Shown here: positions 5,960-6,992 of the stretch, piece after piece | How the letters are laid out: the number at the start of each line of letters is the position of its first letter | Position numbering within the stretch: position 1 is the first letter of the stretch | Source of the DNA: an uncultured Actinomycetes bacterium | GTDB lineage: Bacteria; Actinomycetota; Actinomycetes; Nanopelagicales; Nanopelagicaceae | Direction: 5' to 3' | Assembly: GCA_903932695.1 (NCBI GenBank) | Contig: CAIZGZ010000141.1 | Location: forward strand, 1-6,992 | Length of the DNA: 6,992 nt | Notes under the pieces: generated by a model | The model's database searches: none | Told to the model about the DNA's origin: nothing | Seen by the model: only the letters and a program-made list of their open reading frames with translations | Position numbers and translations under genes: made by a program

Positions 5960-6056
5960 CTACGCGAGATCTGATCAGACTTGGCGCTCTGGCATCCCTA
6001 GGATTGCGAGAATGGCCGCCACATCGTTGTGAGGTGGAAATCTTAGCAGGAAGGGC

Positions 6057-6992
6057 TTATTCCGAGAGCAGATCCGGACTCAAGCCTGCCTCTGTATCTG
6101 GGATACCGAGGTCATGGGCCTTCTTATCGGCCATCGCGAGCAAGCGTCGAATTCGACCAGCGATTGCATCTTTGGTCATGGGTGGAAGAGCTAACGAACC
6201 GAGCTCCTCCAAGCTGGCCTGACCATGGTTGATCCGCAACTCCCCCGCCTCTTTGAGGTGATCTGGGATCTGGTCGCCCAGGATCTCAAGCGCTCGAGCC
6301 ACTCGGGCCGATGCCGCGACCGCAGCGCGTGCTGAGCGGCGCAGATTGGCATCATCAAAATTTGCGAGTCGATTTGCGGTCGCCCGAACTTCACGACGCA
6401 TTCGACGTTCTTCCCAAGCCAAGACGCTCTCATGTGCGCCCAGGCGAGTAAGGAGGGCACCAATGGCATCGCCATCACGGATTACAACTCGATCAACAGA
6501 ACGAACCTCACGAGCCTTCGCCGCAATACCCAATCTGCGCGCCGCGCCAACGAGGGCGAGAGCGGCTTCTGGACCTGGACAAGTGATCTCCAGTGCGGAA
6601 GAGCGACCTGGCTCCGTGAGGGAGCCGTGCGCCAGGAAGGCGCCGCGCCAAGCAGCTTCAGCATCACAGATGCCAGCTGAGACAACTTGAGGTGGCAGGC
6701 CACGAATGGGGCGACCTTGACCATCGATCAGACCTGCTTGTCTAGCTAAGGCATCGCCATCGGAGGTAACTCGCACAACGTATCGACTTCCTTTGCGCAA
6801 CCCGCTTGGCGAGAGCACCGAGAGTTCACTGTCATGTCCATAAATATCTGAAATATCTTTGCGAAGCCGGCGCGCGCTCTGAGCGGTATCGAGTTCAACC
6901 TCGATCGCAATCTTGCCCGAGGCGATGTGGAGTCCGCCTGCAAATCGAAGTAACGCTGAAACCTCTGCCTTGCGGCAACATGGCTTAGAGAC
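6057..6992 (-). CDS. whiA: WhiA, DNA-binding regulator (N-terminus outside window)
   Basis: WhiA is a cytoplasmic DNA-binding protein. In Streptomyces it acts with WhiB to control sporulation septation, and it is widely conserved in Gram-positive bacteria, where it influences cell division. The frame is open to the right edge and gives 311 residues, beginning at VSKPCCRKAE. By memory of Streptomyces WhiA (about 329 residues), only some 15-17 residues are missing. The N-terminal LAGLIDADG-homing-endonuclease-like region covers about residues 1-195. It includes LRFAGGLH (15-22), GRPIRGLPP (93-101), FLAHGSLTEPGRSS (119-132) and GALLTRLGAHES (178-189). The C-terminal helix-turn-helix lies near 260-292 (LEELGSLALPPMTKDAIAGR). 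The in-frame GTG at 6818 is internal, not a start. In related genomes rapZ and yvcK lie upstream. Confidence 0.96.
   Translation of the reverse strand, partial: VSKPCCRKAEVSALLRFAGGLHIASGKIAIEVELDTAQSARRLRKDISDIYGHDSELSVLSPSGLRKGSRYVVRVTSDGDALARQAGLIDGQGRPIRGLPPQVVSAGICDAEAAWRGAFLAHGSLTEPGRSSALEITCPGPEAALALVGAARRLGIAAKAREVRSVDRVVIRDGDAIGALLTRLGAHESVLAWEERRMRREVRATANRLANFDDANLRRSARAAVAASARVARALEILGDQIPDHLKEAGELRINHGQASLEELGSLALPPMTKDAIAGRIRRLLAMADKKAHDLGIPDTEAGLSPDLLSE

Larger units (their letters stand above)
5841..6056 (-). promoter_or_regulatory. Upstream region of the gap operon
   Basis: This 216-nt non-coding stretch between whiA and gap is the largest in the window and the natural place for the operon promoter. 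One extended -10 match lies on the minus strand near the whiA end, TGCTAAGAT (6048-6040). It would give a leader of about 190 nt. A weaker TANNNT hexamer, TACTTT (5886-5881), would give about 34 nt. No good -35 hexamer accompanies either. The region also holds perfect palindromes CCGATCGG (5907-5914) and TCTGATCAGA (5970-5979), an imperfect dyad at 5915-5929 and two pairs of direct repeats. I recognise no known riboswitch. A promoter somewhere here is likely; its exact position is not settled. Confidence 0.5.

Noticed and set aside
5995..6012. Hairpin around ATCCCTAGGAT and neighbouring GC/GC arms downstream of whiA
   Set aside because: The loop would be only 2-4 nt and the arms need mismatches. 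There is no U-run, so it is not a credible whiA terminator.
6346..6690. Long plus-strand ORFs antisense to whiA (for example a 114-residue frame)
   Set aside because: They lie wholly inside the strongly conserved whiA coding region, look arginine/serine/alanine-rich like frame shadows, and lack a ribosome site.
6057..6818. whiA as a short 253-residue protein starting at 6818
   Set aside because: The codon at 6818 is an internal GTG. The frame continues upstream with clear WhiA sequence (CCRKAEVSALLRFAGGLH) to the window edge.
1..6992. Mobile elements, CRISPR arrays, tRNA/rRNA genes, defence or toxin-antitoxin systems
   Set aside because: I found no transposase, no regular repeat-spacer pattern, no cloverleaf-like RNA and no unexplained long coding frame. 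Apart from short intergenic gaps, housekeeping genes account for the whole window.

Overview
The window is an ordinary, gene-dense stretch of an actinobacterial chromosome, almost all of it central carbon metabolism. Three things point to Actinobacteria. There is a nearly complete WhiA sporulation/cell-division regulator very close to the Streptomyces type. There is an RbpA-family RNA polymerase-binding protein. And the gene order whiA-gap-pgk-tpiA-secG is the classic actinobacterial one. Base composition looks moderate rather than high GC, intergenic gaps are short and the metabolic genes abut or overlap. Together these suggest a small-genome, perhaps aquatic, lineage such as Nanopelagicales (acI); that placement is inference.

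Left part (1-2083, plus strand): the C-terminal half of transaldolase (tal) runs in from the left edge. It is followed with no spacer by a 515-residue glucose-6-phosphate isomerase (pgi) of the kind I know as the C-terminal half of bifunctional Tal-Pgi proteins. The two genes share one reading frame and are separated by a single TAA codon.

Middle (2084-5840): a 79-nt AT-rich convergent gap, then a minus-strand operon read right to left: gap, pgk, tpiA, secG, rbpA. gap/pgk overlap by 1 nt and pgk/tpiA by 8 nt, so these three are probably translationally coupled. secG and rbpA follow after gaps of about 60 nt, each with its own strong Shine-Dalgarno sequence. tpiA, gap and pgk carry out the triose part of glycolysis. 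pgi and tal, converging on them, supply hexose isomerisation and the non-oxidative pentose phosphate branch.

Right part (5841-6992): a 216-nt non-coding region lies between whiA and gap. It is rich in short dyads and direct repeats and probably holds the gap promoter and operator. whiA then runs off the right edge, lacking only its first roughly 15-17 codons.

I see no mobile element, CRISPR array, tRNA, rRNA or defence system. The points most worth a second look are the tal/pgi junction, the repeats upstream of gap, the divergent RbpA-family protein, and the absence of zwf-opcA-pgl from a place where related genomes often carry them.
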